From: Leucocoprinus leucothites
Lineage: Eukaryota > Basidiomycota > Agaricomycetes > Agaricales > Agaricaceae
Assembly: GCA_013368445.1 (NCBI GenBank)
Contig: JAACJO010000006.1
Coordinates: forward strand, 1,798,001 to 1,862,000
DNA length: 64,000 nucleotides
Direction: 5' to 3'
Shown one piece after another: positions 11,701-24,381 of this stretch. The notes beneath the pieces were generated by a model. That model was not told the origin of the DNA. It made no database searches and saw only the letters and a program-made list of their open reading frames with translations. Position numbers and translations under genes: made by a program. Each line of letters begins with the position of its first letter. The stretch's first letter is position 1.

Positions 11701-14149
11701 ACAGAGCTTCTTGGACTTCTGGCCAGTTTGGATTTGCAGTCATAGTCAAGAAAATGTCTGGCTTGTGGAACGCTCTACAGATTGCCATCGAATCCTGAAA
11801 TAGCTGGTTCATATGGCGTTCACTTCCTGAGTGGGAAGAGGGCAGGATTATCCTTTGGCCATGGTTCTCAAGAGTAATATTGGCTACATTATCACCAAGT
11901 ATAATATCTTGAAGACCTTGATAGACATCTGCACAAATTTCCTTCTGATGATGTCATATCCAATGCAGATAACTTTGTTCAATAGAGGCCCAGGCATCAA
12001 CAACATATTGCTGAAATAACTTGCCAGCCCAAAATAATGGTGACTGCTCCTCTGGACGCTCATGAAAACGATATGCATAATAACACCTTTGCGATACCTT
12101 TTCAGAGCGGATATTCCCATTAGGTCCAGGATGTGAAGGTATATCTGTATGCCAGCCATCTTCACCATATGGAAAGAGTAGCACATAGTGCAGAGAGGAG
12201 TAAGCAGGATGGAGGTGGCTAATTCTTTTTAATCCACCACCTCTCAAACGCAAAACAATGTCCCTATTTTCAGAGCGTTCCTCAGCTCCACTTCCAGGGA
12301 GAAGCACAGCAATCTCTGTTCCAGTAGGTGCATTATAGTGCCGTAGGTCCATTGTACGATCAGTATGTATTCTGACTGAGACATCCTGCAAAGCATTTGG
12401 TCCTGCATGTTGATGCATAATTTCAAATGCTTGCTTATACTGTGTAATATAAGGATGAATCTGCATCAACAAAGCCTGCAGCTCAGATATGACAGTTCTG
12501 TCTAAGGTCCGGTTGTTCTGCATACGGAAGCCAAGTTGATCATCAGGATCATACATATAGATCTGAGCATACATAGGTGTCTCTCCATCATTGGGTAGGA
12601 GGGCACCTGTCAAGTGGTGAAGCTCTCCACTAATTTTAAAACAATATAGACCCCTAGCTCTTGTGACCGACTGATCAATAGTAGCACCAAGAGATGTTAA
12701 TGCCAAGCTTGCATTGTAGCGCCTGATATTTTGCTTAAACTCATCAGACTGTGGCATTCTACCACACATGAACTTTTTGAGATCAGGATGCATAGGATGA
12801 TAAGCTTGGAGTTGTATCTGTCCTTGAAGACAGCACATGCCAAACTTTGGCTCATTACATGTTGATGATGCAAGCTTTTCTGAATCAAAATGAAGTGCAG
12901 AGCATTTTGGACAACAAATATTCATGGGTCCCAGATCATGTTTAGGAATTGGCTCTCTATATGGCCTGCAGCCCTTAGGCAGGTTGTGCTGTAAGTTGTC
13001 TGGCAAGTGACCTTGGAGAGCAGGTAGGTTAATGGGAGGTAGATTTTGGACACCATGATTAGCATTGTCTTCCTCTTCATCCTCCATTATATAGAGATGT
13101 CGGTTATGCTCTGGTTCATTGACTGGAACATCACCAATTTCTGCTTGTTGTTGAGCTTGAAACTGATGAATAATTCTCTGAGCCTCAGGCTCAACATCAT
13201 TGTTCCTGTCATTGCCTCTATCATCATCTAGCCTTTCACGTTCCCACTCTTGAAGTATCCTCTGGAATTCCTGATCTCTAGCTCGTCTGACATCTGCTTG
13301 TAATTGCAGTAACTGAGCTTGTGTTAAGGGCATCTGCTCTCCTTGTTCCATTCCTTGTTGATCCCTCTGTTGACTCCTTTGAATTTGAGCTCCCTGAAGC
13401 TCATTCTCCTGATAGTGCCTTTGACCTAACCTTCTAACCTCAGCTTCTACAGCTATGTGCCTTGTTTCATCAATTAGTCTTTGATTGATTGCCTCTTCTC
13501 TTCGTCTTTGCTCTTCTAACCTCCAAATAGTCTGTTCATGCTGCAAACGCCTCGCTTCAGCCTGCCTTCTCAGAGATTCCTCCATTTCAGCCAGTCATCT
13601 CATGTCTTGACTGTGTGTCAAGTGAGCAATCTGACCTCTATGTAAGTTGTTGAAGGCTGGATTTGCACGTCTACTAGATATATCATGTAAAGGTCCCAAT
13701 ATATGTTCCTGAACATTATTTCCCCTCTGACCCCTTCCTCTAGTATTCCTGATAGGAGCTGCAGGAATGTTTTGCAGAAGAGGATTTTGCTGAATAGGGT
13801 GATCCCAATTAAGAGGTAAATGTGTTTCAGGAATTGAACGGAGTGGATGATGATGATAAGCTCCAGCTGTTGATGATCCAGCCTAGGGTCCAGCTCTAAT
13901 CTCTGCTGCAGGCTGAAGCCCAGTCACAGATGTATGACCTGATCCAGATGCTGTAGCCTGAGCCCCAAAATTTGGCTGAGCAGGAATCTGGAACTGATGT
14001 TGCTGACTCTGATTACGGTTACGGCGATCATCAGGATCAGTCATTTGATATCGTTCAAGTCTATCTGCAGACCGTGATGACTGGCGTTCATGCTCAGGAC
14101 TATCAGGGAGTGACATTTCTCTGATTAATTTATAGTCAGTTATTAGCAT
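8729..14149 (-). pseudogene. Helitron 2 Rep-helicase, one frame of about 1.8 kcodons with seven premature stops
   Basis: A single minus-strand frame from ATG 14149 to the stop at 8729, without any frameshift. It is interrupted at 13883 (TAG), 13595, 11954, 10388, 9920, 9749 and 8834 (all TGA). Domains in order are a Gln/Arg-rich low-complexity N terminus (13600-13100), a zinc-finger-like CCPKCSALHF..FGMCC region, the Helitron-like N domain, the Rep/HUH nuclease (KRGLPHMHLLIFL, then KYIHKYIYKGHD), and a Pif1-like helicase with Walker A SAGGGGKT (lysine kept), GGDFRQTLPVV and TINKSQGQSVKHVG. At 8834 the frame reads YVALS-stop-CTSGSRI where Helitron 1 has YVGVSRVTS. It cannot make a full protein, but it is close to intact. 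Confidence 0.88.
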
Positions 14150-15253
14150 ATGTAGAGGATTCCAGTAACTGACTCACTTTGAGTAGTTGAATCTCACTAA
14201 TGTATAGGGATGATATTTGGCAGCTCAATTAACCAAATCAAAGTATAGATCTGTAAATCCTATTCATTAGCCCACAATTACACCCTCTAGGTCAATTAAC
14301 TACACCCACCTCCAAAGTGACTGCAGTGGATAACTGGCAATGGGCAAATGTAGCCAGTCACAGTATATGTGATGAATAGGCCAACACTGGACACAGGGAC
14401 AATAGTAGTGCCAAATAGACTCAATAGATTCAATGATATGATGTATATGATGTATTACAATAGTGATATCTGTCCAGCTGTCAGAGGTCACCACTCCTCT
14501 GACATAGTAGGGAAACCCCTCTGGATGATCCGGGAGCCATCAAAAAGGGCTGAGGCGTGAAAGACCCTGTCCACTAATTGTTTCCCTGCCAAAATGGGGT
14601 CTCAAATACAAACAACTGCTAAAAACTGTCAAAAGCGACCGGTAATCGCTGAAAACCATGGATTTCTTTGCACAAACACTGAGGGCATGTTATATATTAC
14701 ATATTCTCTCTACAAACTATGTCCATAAAATGTGTTGTTGAGGAGTGAGATGGATGCGAGTCGAGACACTCAGCTGAAGACAGAATGGGAACCGTGGGAG
14801 TTGCATCAAATTCGGCATCAAAAAGGCTTCGTTCATCAGCTGGGCAACAGGCATGGGTTGCTGACCAATTGCTGACCAATTCTGACTAAGCTTACAAATC
14901 CATCCCCCACGTCCCATTCTTTATAGATATAGATATGTAGGTATGCTGATTGATTCACTAGGGCCTTGCCCAGTTCAATAGGAATAAGCGGGTAACATGG
15001 CCATTCGGCCAGGACCAAACCTCTGACAGCTTGCACAATGAGCATTGTTTTTCCCCATCCTGCAAAACAAGAAAATGGTGTATGAACTATCCATTGCAGT
15101 GTTCGAAAAGGTCACTCTAGATATGTCAGTACTACAAGGGGGTGAGTGCTCGTGGATCTGAGGCTAAACATGCTGTTCCATGTTCAGTTCAATTGCTAGT
15201 TTTATTTTATTTTTATGAGCCTTAAGTTTCGACAACCGCACATACAGTATTAC
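14150..15253. other. 5' flank of Helitron 2, no gene supported
   Basis: Contains the 17-base match to the 20-bp repeats at 8321. A minus-strand open stretch around 14840-15065 begins after a possible acceptor with GWGKTMLIVQAVRGLVLAEW, but it is short and I do not recognise it. Probably Helitron 5' sequence or a captured exon. Confidence 0.35.
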
Positions 15254-17768
15254 CTCGGTAGCTTGATAACGCTGCTACATCGAATCCTGTAGCTCGTCCT
15301 CTCAGAGTTTCTCCTTGGCCTGATTATCCCCATGCCCGAGCACCTGCTTGGCCCTACAACGTAATCCCCAATTGATCTGCTTTGCTTGAGTAACTTCAAT
15401 GCCCAGTTCATCAGCCATTGTCCACACAAGCCCAGAATTCTGCTGGTACTGTCTTCCAACGAAAACCACATCTGCTTGGCCACTCTTCAAAACTTTCCGG
15501 GTAACATGACTATTACCTAATACACAAACGGCACTGGTGAGGAGTTTATCACTAACAGCCTTCTTGACAGTGCCAGCAAGATGGGTTTGGTAGGCTTTGC
15601 CTGTGATTACACGTTGGCAAGCATCGATGCCTCCTGAATGTACATCAAGAAGATCAACACCTGATTGGCAAGGATGGGTGCAAGCCGGACAGTGTGTCTG
15701 TTGTTGGGTGCAACTTGTTCTAATCATTTGGTGCCGCATACGCTAAAGAAATATATCAGCCAACTACAGACTTTCAATACTTATCAGGAATGCTCACTGG
15801 ACAAACAGGGGCATTGACTGCAAGATAACACTTCTGACAACATCTATAACTTCAACTAACAACCTGATTCTGTTTTTAAAACTTCCTCCATATTCGTCTG
15901 TCCACAAGTTGCTGCCTGAGCCCAGGAACGACGACAGCAGATAGCCATGAGTGGAGTGAACCTCAACAACATCAAATCTGGCTTTCAGGGCCCTGATAGC
16001 GGCTAAGTGGTATCCTTGAACACCTGAGTAATATGCTGGACTCCTTCCTTTGTCGACTCCTTGGTCTTAGGGTAGCTCTCATGGAATGGCTTGGTGCTAG
16101 GCAGACATCGTCAGGCCAGCCATGTTCACGTGGGTTGGTGGCGGCTGTTGGTGAACCACCAGATACAAATGGTGTGAATATGGATGCTTTATGGCCTGCC
16201 TGAGTGAGTTGGATCCCAATATTTTGGGATTGCGAGTGTACAAATTCGACAATCTTCAAGAGGCCCTCGATGTGTGCGTCTGATCAGAGACCAATGTCTT
16301 CCAGACTGATATGGCCTTCTGGAAGAACAGCTGTAAAGATTGGACATTGCATGACATCATATCACCGCCATCACATGTCCTCTCTCTACTACTGATTAAG
16401 TCCCCTCCCTCTTCAACAACTCCTCATCTACTAACCAATATCCCACTACCCTGCCAACAAACCGATCGTCAAACATAGCTGGCAACTATATCAAGACGAC
16501 CCTGCAGATTCAACACTCAGTAGCCACCACTTACAACCACTATTTCCCTCATCTTTCCCCTTTCCTCTCTCAATTCCACATGGCCCTTCCCTCTCTCCAT
16601 TCTACACTTTCCTTTTATTACTCGCTACGCATATTTCGCACTCGGCACCAACACCTCAATGCCACTGAGTTAGGACTTGTCATCCAACTGACAAAAGTCC
16701 GAACATTTAATGTTTGTTTTATATTCCCTTTTTCATTCCTCCTCTCTTTCCCCTTCTAAAAATCTAGTAAAATCATCATTCGTGCTCCGGCTCAACCGCT
16801 ATCGTTTCGTCTCGTCGCCTAATGTAATAGTGTAGGTCTAAACGGCCACATGGACCTCTCTCTCCACCTACTTTTCCACCACTAATATTCCTTAGAATTC
16901 CCTTTCCCTTACAAAATCTCGACAAATCGTCTCGTAAACTGCTCCTTCCTGCTCTCTATAGTCACCTGCAGCATTGTAGATAGTCATAGAACCGTAACTT
17001 TAAATACTGCAATGTATCTCCCTTTTATTTAGTGAAATTTACCCCCATCTCTCTGACTCAGTTTAGCTCTAAGTTGGAGCTTCTTAAGCATCGTTCTCAC
17101 TCAAACCGGCCGCCCTCATCATTGTTTCACTCTTCAGCAACGTCTTATGTCATCGCACAAGCGCTGAGTTATTATATCAATTAAAATTCTCATTAAATAC
17201 ATTTATTAATCAAACTGTCTATTTGGGTCAGAACCAATGACAGACAGATGCTGTTGTGCTCACAACCACATCCGCACTCACCTAGCCAACCTTCCCTTCA
17301 TGGCTGTGGCTTCAACAAAGGCAAGGTCCAGTCTGTGGGGGATTATGCCTCCAACTATCAGAGAAAACAATCAGACTAGGTTTGAGTGAACAAAAAAGTA
17401 TATACTTACAGTGAGATGAGCTCATTCTTGGCCGAGTACTGGCATCTGGTGGAGACCTAGGATACACCCATTTTTGTCAGCCTTGTGTACCCCAACATCA
17501 GATGTCCAAGCACACTCATGAAGATGTAGTTCTGGAATTCAAGACTGCGGATCTTGACAGGTTGGAAGAATTTTTGGATTGGTTTATTGCTTGGCTGAGG
17601 AATGATGATGGTTCCAGGGACTGGCCTTGATGAGGCATGTAGAATGGCATGCTGGGCATGGGATCCATTATATTGGCGAACCTGGGATATAGCCAAGGTG
17701 CTTTATAAACAACAAAGTGAATATTCTGAAGTGGAGAGAGTGTATGAGACAATCAAATTTTGAGGGAA
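15254..17768 (-). pseudogene. Broken duplicate of the Old Yellow Enzyme gene
   Basis: Closely parallels 29.41-30.98 kb. The C-terminal part (15739-15302) has VDLLDVHSGGIDACQR and VFVGRQYQQNSGLVW. The central part (16259-15972) has KIVEFVHSQSQNIGIQLTQAG. The N-terminal part (17696-17457) has FFQPVKIRSLEFQN. The counterparts of the parent's introns (for example at about 15750-15800) and some 70 bases of its 5' flank are present, so this is a DNA duplication, not a retrocopy. It is dead: the frame is lost at several places and a 968-bp insertion interrupts it at 16335-17302. Confidence 0.88.
16335..17302. mobile_element. 968-bp insertion in the Old Yellow Enzyme pseudogene, possible solo LTR
   Basis: Defined by comparison with the intact gene: GAAGAACRGCTGTGGCTTC is split, with GCTGT present on both sides (16330-16334 and 17303-17307), a likely 5-bp target duplication. 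The insert is pyrimidine-rich on the plus strand and has no open frame. A 5-bp duplication fits an LTR element, but TG..CA ends do not line up with it, so the class is open. Confidence 0.6.
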
Positions 17769-20049
17769 AGTAAGTAAGCCAGTGAGAGTGTAAACATTTG
17801 CAGCGCCATTCCCCCACCACATTCCCTCCCCAATTCATTTGTTTGCAGCTCTTTCAAGGATCCTGAGAGGGGAAATGTGTCTGTACCACTGAGCTAAAAT
17901 GGAGGCAAGTGGTGATCTACAAAGGAAATACAGAGGTCCCAAAGGTCCAAGAATTCCAAGGGATTGGGTTGAATGATTTTTGATTATCCATGGTGTTACG
18001 CCTGAGCAATCCAGGTGACTTGGTGCATACAAGGCATATATACAGTAGATGTTCAGAGAAATTTGAGCAGAGTCTTAACAAGCATTCTGCTTAGTCTGGG
18101 ATTGCTTGAACATTTGGATGAAGGGAATGCAAACCAATTTGAGTCACTGCACAACTTAGCTCATCAATTCAAACACTGTCCCAATGCCTAGGATAGTAGT
18201 CCACAAAAACAGTGAATAGTAAATTCTGCCTAGAACTCACAGAAAATGGATAGAGAAGATAAGTGTTCAACAGTTCAGAATTAGAAATCCAGCCTATGTT
18301 CCCATGGCTCCTTGGCCCAAAATGCGGTAAGTTATTTCTTCCTTGACTCACTGGAAATTTTATAACAACTAAGTTACTCTGTGCTATGGTGCATTGGTGA
18401 GCTCAGTATGTGAACTTCTCAATGATTACTCAACATTGTTCTTGTCTACTTGGTTGATTCGAGCCAAATGATGTAAAGGGCAAGGGGAGCAATCTGGATC
18501 TTATCTAAAAGAGTAACAGCTCATACTACAGAGGGTGCTTGATACAACATTTACAAGTGTGTACATCATCATAAGTACCTGTTTCTGTGAAATATGAACT
18601 GACTTAGGCATTCAGACACTTGGTCTTATGACCTGGTTACCTTGCTATTTAATTTGTACTCTTGTTGAAATGCTGAAAAGTACCTCACCTGGCTAGAGAA
18701 CTATTCCACCAACTCCACCTCTATGGCATCATTGCCAGTCATCTAACTAACAATTGAGATATTCAGTAGTTGATTGCATGACTTATAGGAATTTTCCTGA
18801 CACCAATATGGGTGTTTTATACAAAATATTTGGAGGGAATATGGTGCATACCAGTGGGTAAGAGATATATTGACGCAGTTGAGTTGTCCCCCACAACCTT
18901 CCGTCTATTGCACTCAACCTCATACTAAACTCCAACCAATCCCTTTACCAAAAGACATTAAACCATCGCCCCATCTCTTTGTCCAAATTCCAAACCACCA
19001 GCAAAATTAACCCCTTGACATAGTGTTGAATACCCATATACAATCTCTTCACTTCCTTTGTCCAGTCCACTAATACCAGAGGATTGCTTCTGGAAAAAGC
19101 GAAGGCAAAGGTGCTCCCATTGATGAACAAGGTACAATAGACCAGGAAGCATTTGAAAAGTGGGTTGGGGAGGTTGTAGAGAGTACCATGGATGGGAAGA
19201 ACACTCGAGGCCCTGACTATGTTGCATCAGTCCAAATCTAGCTGGCACTTCAACAGTTGACATGAGTAATCCCACCAATATCAGATATTTAACCAAAATG
19301 TGATCAATCAGTGCTTTCCATGTCCCTTCTGTCACCCCTCTATGCTATGCCTGACACTTTCCTTAAGTCAAATCACCTCAAACACCTTGGAGGTGCCATA
19401 AAGAAGCGAATTTGCGGCACTCAAGAGCAGCCGGCTCTGCCTGCACAGTCCTCATTCCTGGTGTGGATGTCAAACAGCATGGGTTCAACATCAAGCCAGA
19501 TCATCTCTGATGGTAGCAGCAGTAGAAAGGAAGATTCCCTTGTAGTAGCTGGTGCATATGTTTATCGATGATCCTTTACACTACTTTAAATGGGACAAAT
19601 CTTGTCTCATTCTTAGCAAATGACTCAGCTGCAAGTGTATCTTTGGTAAATTCAGCTGACAAAAGTGAGACATCACACCAAAGTGAGTATGCTCCTAGAT
19701 ATAATCAAACAAATGGCTGAAACTTCCTTTAGCTGACCTGAATGTCAATCATAACCTTCCGGAAGTTTTCAAGGTTATCAGTAGAGCCAAGGAACCACTT
19801 TCAATCCTCCAGGGCACTCATGACTTAGTTATCAACAACCAGTCTTTGTTAGTGCGCCAGTCATTACTGACCCAGAGAAAACCATTGGTTGGACCAGGAA
19901 ATACATACATTAATGATACATGTGGCTGATGTACTGTCAACAGTAAATCAACTTTTGATGGAGACCAGACTACCAGGAGGAGAATTGGACTCATCGGCAT
20001 GTCTCTCTTAACCCATCTGTCATCTTGGGACCTGTCAAGCACTTAGGGA
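17769..20049. other. Region without a supportable gene
   Basis: Only short open stretches; the longest is about 125 codons on the minus strand at 18958-19335 (TEGTWKALIDHILVKYLILV...), not recognised and without a clear splice partner. Base composition resembles the flanking pseudogene region. Probably decayed sequence. Confidence 0.4.
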
Positions 20050-21163
20050 GCACACAATTATATGGTTAAATAGTTTAGGTCATGAATCCAACTTGCTCTG
20101 GATCTACAGTCTGGCTGGGGTTGGTAAATCAGCTGTTGCACAGACCATTGGTCAACATTGCAGGGATCAGGGCTGGCTTGGGACTGCCTTCTTTCTTTCC
20201 CAGCCAAGCAAATGTGATGACCCTAAGAGATTAGTCCCAACAATTGCTTAGCAGCTCTCTATCTCATATCCTGCCTACCAATGACATATTACCTGTTTGC
20301 TTATGGACGAACCCATGATCCTCAAGAAGGTCCTGCAAACTCAGTTCATCAAGCTTCTCAGCGAGCCACTCTTTCAGATACAAGAACAAGCACCACCGAA
20401 GGATCCAATAGTAATCATTCTCAATGGTTTAGACAAATGCAACAGCAATACTGCACAATGCCAGCTGATTCAACTAATCAGCAAATTCACTGTGGCAGCC
20501 TACTGTGCCAGGTTTCCCCTTCTTTGGATCATCACAAGTTAGCCTGAATGGCAAATCACATCTACCTTTGCAGACAAAAACCATCCTATTCAGTGTCAAA
20601 AGGAGGTACTCATAATACATAGTCAAGATGCAGAAGATGATGTAGCCATGTATCTTCATGAAGAATTTCAGCGAATATTTCTCAAGTATGCTGGCGATGT
20701 CTTTTTGAAGGACACCCTATGGCCTTCCGAATCTCAGTTTTTGACTATCCAGGGCTTAGCATCCGGTCTCTTTGTGTTTGCTTCAACTGTGCTTAGATTT
20801 ATAGATGATGATGCATTTGGAAACCTAGTGGCTCAGTTGAATCTATGCTTGGATTTCTTGAAGGGCAGAGAACTGCTGGATGGAAGTGATCCACTTAACC
20901 CACTGCATTGCCTTTACTCTGGTATTATGCAGAATATTCATCCACACATCCTCTCAACAACAATGTGCATCCCACAAATCAATCTCTTTACCAAACCATC
21001 ACATCTCTCGCAAGGTGTTGCGAACTTCCTCCTCCTCAGTCAAGCAGATTTCTATGTGAGCCTTTGCTGTTTTTATTTAGTCTTGGATATTCCACCTCCT
21101 CAGCTTGCAGCATTGTTTCCTGTTAGGGTCTTCCATGCCTCATTTTTGGACTTTGTGGAGTGA
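20050..21163 (+). pseudogene. NACHT-domain (STAND) NTPase, decayed
   Basis: The frame starting around CQALREHTIIWLNSLG reads into a P-loop, LLWIYSLAGVGKSAVAQT, then TAFFLSQPSKCDDPKRLVPTIA, and a Walker B region VIILNGLDKC (usually IDGLDEC). It ends in VFHASFLDFVE, the conserved block after the NACHT domain in Agaricomycete proteins of this type. Stops interrupt it after VPTIA and after WIITS, and a frame change lies near 20280. The intact relative at 45.75-47.54 kb shows the same blocks (WVYGPAGVGKSAVAQ, VVIIDGLDEC, RFHHRSFMDFMHD). Remnants may continue to about 22.65 kb. Confidence 0.78.
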
Positions 21164-23567
21164 ATTATCAACTCTGGGGCCTTTGGTGTTCAAAAGTCTG
21201 ATGTTGAGAAGAACATCTCCTGCTGCTGTGCTCATTGGTCTCGCAGATGGTTGGAGACCCATGACATGGTGCAGAGAGATGAGGACACTGTGGGTGAGCA
21301 CTGGGTTACTTGGCATGTTTTGTAAATGAAGGTGTGCTAAATGATTTGATAGTGATAATGCCCTGGTATTATCATGATTCTCACAAAGCCACAATAAGAT
21401 TGTTGGTGGAATTGCTGAAGGAGGCATGGCTCATTCCGATAGAAGAGCAACTGCCAGAGGTTGTCAAAGCCCTCTGTAATATAAATTTCACCAACTTTCA
21501 GGCTGTGTATGGCAAGCCTTGGTCACTACTGATAGACATCAGTCCGGGAAGCATCACAGCATTACTTGTGAATTTGGATGCTTGGGTGAGTTGTCCCCTA
21601 GAGGACTTGAGTGAAATACTGACTTGATATCACAGCAGGGGAGGATACGAGACATGGTAGGCTATGGCCTTGTTTGCACTCAACCTAAGTGCACAATGGA
21701 CAGGCACCTCCTTCACGAATGCATTGAGCTCATCAATTACAATGGGATGGAAAGTGGTCAAATTCACCATGTAATAGACATGTTTCTTGCTGAGAAATTC
21801 AAGTTGACCCTTCCATAGATCACCAAAAATGTGAAGCATTGGAGCTACAAGATTCTGTCCCTTGATGATGGAAAACTGCCTCTCAGGACCTTCTGGGTAA
21901 TTCACAAGGCATATTTAAATCCTCAGCCCATACTCTTTCTGCTCAGTTATGAGAACAACACATGCTTGGTTATTTCCTATTGGCTCAATATCACTGTTCA
22001 GAAATACCTTGAGGAAGCTTTCTATGTCATTCGAGCCAGTTATCCTGAGGTGTTTACTATCTCTGAAGTCCATACATGGCCATCATGAGAGGATTTGGAT
22101 ATCATTGCCTCAATCTCACCAGATGAAATGATGGGATCGGATGTACACTCCTTGCTAATTCAGAAAATTGTGGCATTTATTAGGAGCTCCGTTCATAGAA
22201 ATCCCATCACACAACTCAAGCATATTATTTTTATTCTCCGAAATAATACAACTCATCCAGATATCTTGGGCTCAATTCGCAGATACAACTTGTCTATCAT
22301 TGCTCAAGACAAAATCCTGATAATCAACAAGGCCATTTTACTTCTCATAACTTATCTGGCACATCACTGACACCAGTTATTGATCCAGGATGTTGCTCCT
22401 TGGCTTTCAACTGATAAAGTCAACCTCAACTTGAGCGAGCTTTTTGAGCTGCTGAACTCTACAATGTCCCGTGATCCACTGCTATTCCCTATGAGGACCA
22501 TCATAGATGTTGTTCCAGCTGAAATGGGATTCCTAGAGGAGGATGATTTGGTGTGGGTCAAAACCTCACTCATATATATCAATATGTACAGGTGTTACTT
22601 GACAGATATTCATGCAAGAGGTGAGTCATTATGTATAAGTACATAATCATGCCCACACCTAGTACAGGTGCTCCAGGCATTCAGCAACCAGCTAGACAAG
22701 TCTTGAATCACATACAATGTCTTCAGTGATTGCTGGTCAGCTTTTGATTATGCCCTGACAAGTAGTGAGGCTACACAGCTATTTCCCAGCTTTAGACACT
22801 TTCTCTTCTCTCGGCTTAGCCTTTTTTGCCCATCATTGGATGGGAAGCCTCTTGACTCATTTTGTGCATTTGTTGTGAAGATGTGGAAGGTTCATCTGCT
22901 GACCCTTATAGGAAAAGGTTGTCTGCTTAATATTGCTACAGTTCCAGATCGACCAGAATCTTGATGGGCTTGTTAGAACCCATGGTATTTGTGCTTCAGA
23001 TGAGAGCTTGATTACAAGGTGGAGAAGTCTGAGTACTGAAGACCAGAGTATTGTTCTTCCCTCCATGAGTAAATTAGGATAAAACAATATTGGTTTGTTA
23101 CTTATGCTTTGTCCTGAAGGATCTGAATGACATCTGTCAAGTCCAATTTCTCACACTGGATCATGGATTTAGTGTTGACTCATCAGATCCTCATATAGAG
23201 GTTAAATATTTTTTGTTGGGTCATGAGAGTAATTCTTGCCTAGTCATTACATCAAGCTATCATTAAACCCCAGGTATCCTCATTGATAAGGAATATAATT
23301 TATTTTACTACTCTTGAATTACACCCCCCTTCAACTGCACTACTTAGAACATCAGATATATTCATTGAAGTTCCATCAGCCCCTGATTCACGCCTCTAAT
23401 GTTGTTCACACTGACATGATCCGTGATGAGCCATACTGCAGGGTAACCATTTCTCCACTATCTACACATCTCTCAGTCATATTCTAATGGAGACTTCTGG
23501 AGTATTGACTGATCTAAGGGATCAATCTAGACTTGACCAATGGTACAATCTCTCAGAAACCTTTGGC
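21164..23567 (+). other. Possible decayed C-terminal part of the NACHT pseudogene
   Basis: A run of plus-strand open stretches (21310-21627, 21831-22088, 22095-22370, 22380-22646) lies directly after the NACHT remnant in changing frames, as expected for a decaying long gene. Residues are not distinctive enough to name a domain. Nothing is seen from 22650 to 23567. Confidence 0.35.
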
Positions 23568-23572
23568 AATGA

Positions 23573-24232
23573 TGTTATGTATATTGATTATATCTAGCAT
23601 TTGTTCCATCTACAATACAAAGTCGATATTAGCTTTACTTAAGTAATATCGCAATTATGTTTTCCTCTTATTTGTTCTTGTATTTTCTAGTTTGTTTTGA
23701 CTCATTTACTTGTTGGTTATGACTCATTATGACTTGTTTGGTTTTGTTTGTATTTTGATGACATGTGATTGTTAAATATAGCTGCACTATATTTGGACTT
23801 ACCTTGTGATCAATCAGATGATCAAAGAAGAACTTCTTTAGAAGAACTTCTAAAGCTTCTTTGACAGATCGTGTCTTATATAGTTTAATTAGCGTTAAGG
23901 AAGCTGTACGCTTCTCTTCTTGATTAGAAGCCCTTAGCCCTAGTTAATATTAGATACTGACTTGTATTGTATATAAGTCGTCGACATCTACCAAGGAGAA
24001 ACATCGTTTCTACTTGGTTAGGTGGAGACTCAATACGAGCCTTTATCTATTCAAAGTCGAATTGAACTTAAGCTCTAAGATCTCAATTACTAAAGTCTTA
24101 ACTCTATAATTGTCATATTATAACTCTGACTTAGTAAACGACTTTGTCACTTACCGAGAAGGAGTCCCCTTTGATAAGATCAACTCAATACTTATCGCGC
24201 CAGCTTAGGACCGGGCTGGCGTCACTATAACA
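23573..24232 (+). mobile_element. Solo LTR, 660 bp, with perfect 5-bp target duplication
   Basis: Begins TGTTAT and ends ATAACA (6-bp inverted ends with the canonical TG..CA), and is flanked on both sides by AATGA (23568-23572 and 24233-24237). There is a TATA-like TGTATATAAG near 23970, fitting a plus-strand U3 promoter. No retroelement coding sequence is adjacent, so this is the product of LTR-LTR recombination. Confidence 0.93.
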
Positions 24233-24381
24233 AATGAGATGAAGGTGAAGAATGTTGCATTGTCATTTGAGTTGGGAGATCTGCTTGCTATAGGCATAGT
24301 CCGAGTGGGACACAAGGTGAACCTTCAACCACTGGCTGGTTGATCTTGTGATTTTTTCGACTGACTACAGGGTGACAGGCA

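Larger units (their letters stand above)
8504..14149 (-). mobile_element. Helitron 2 (degenerate autonomous Helitron)
   Basis: A second rolling-circle transposon, same orientation as Helitron 1 but clearly diverged from it in protein sequence. The 3' end is probably near the hairpin at 8504-8522. The 5' terminus, upstream of 14149, was not located. It has no large insertion and fewer stops than Helitron 1, so it is probably the younger of the two. Confidence 0.78.

Noticed and set aside
18958..19335. 125-codon open frame on the minus strand
   Set aside because: Not recognised, surrounded by decayed sequence, no neighbouring exon that extends it.
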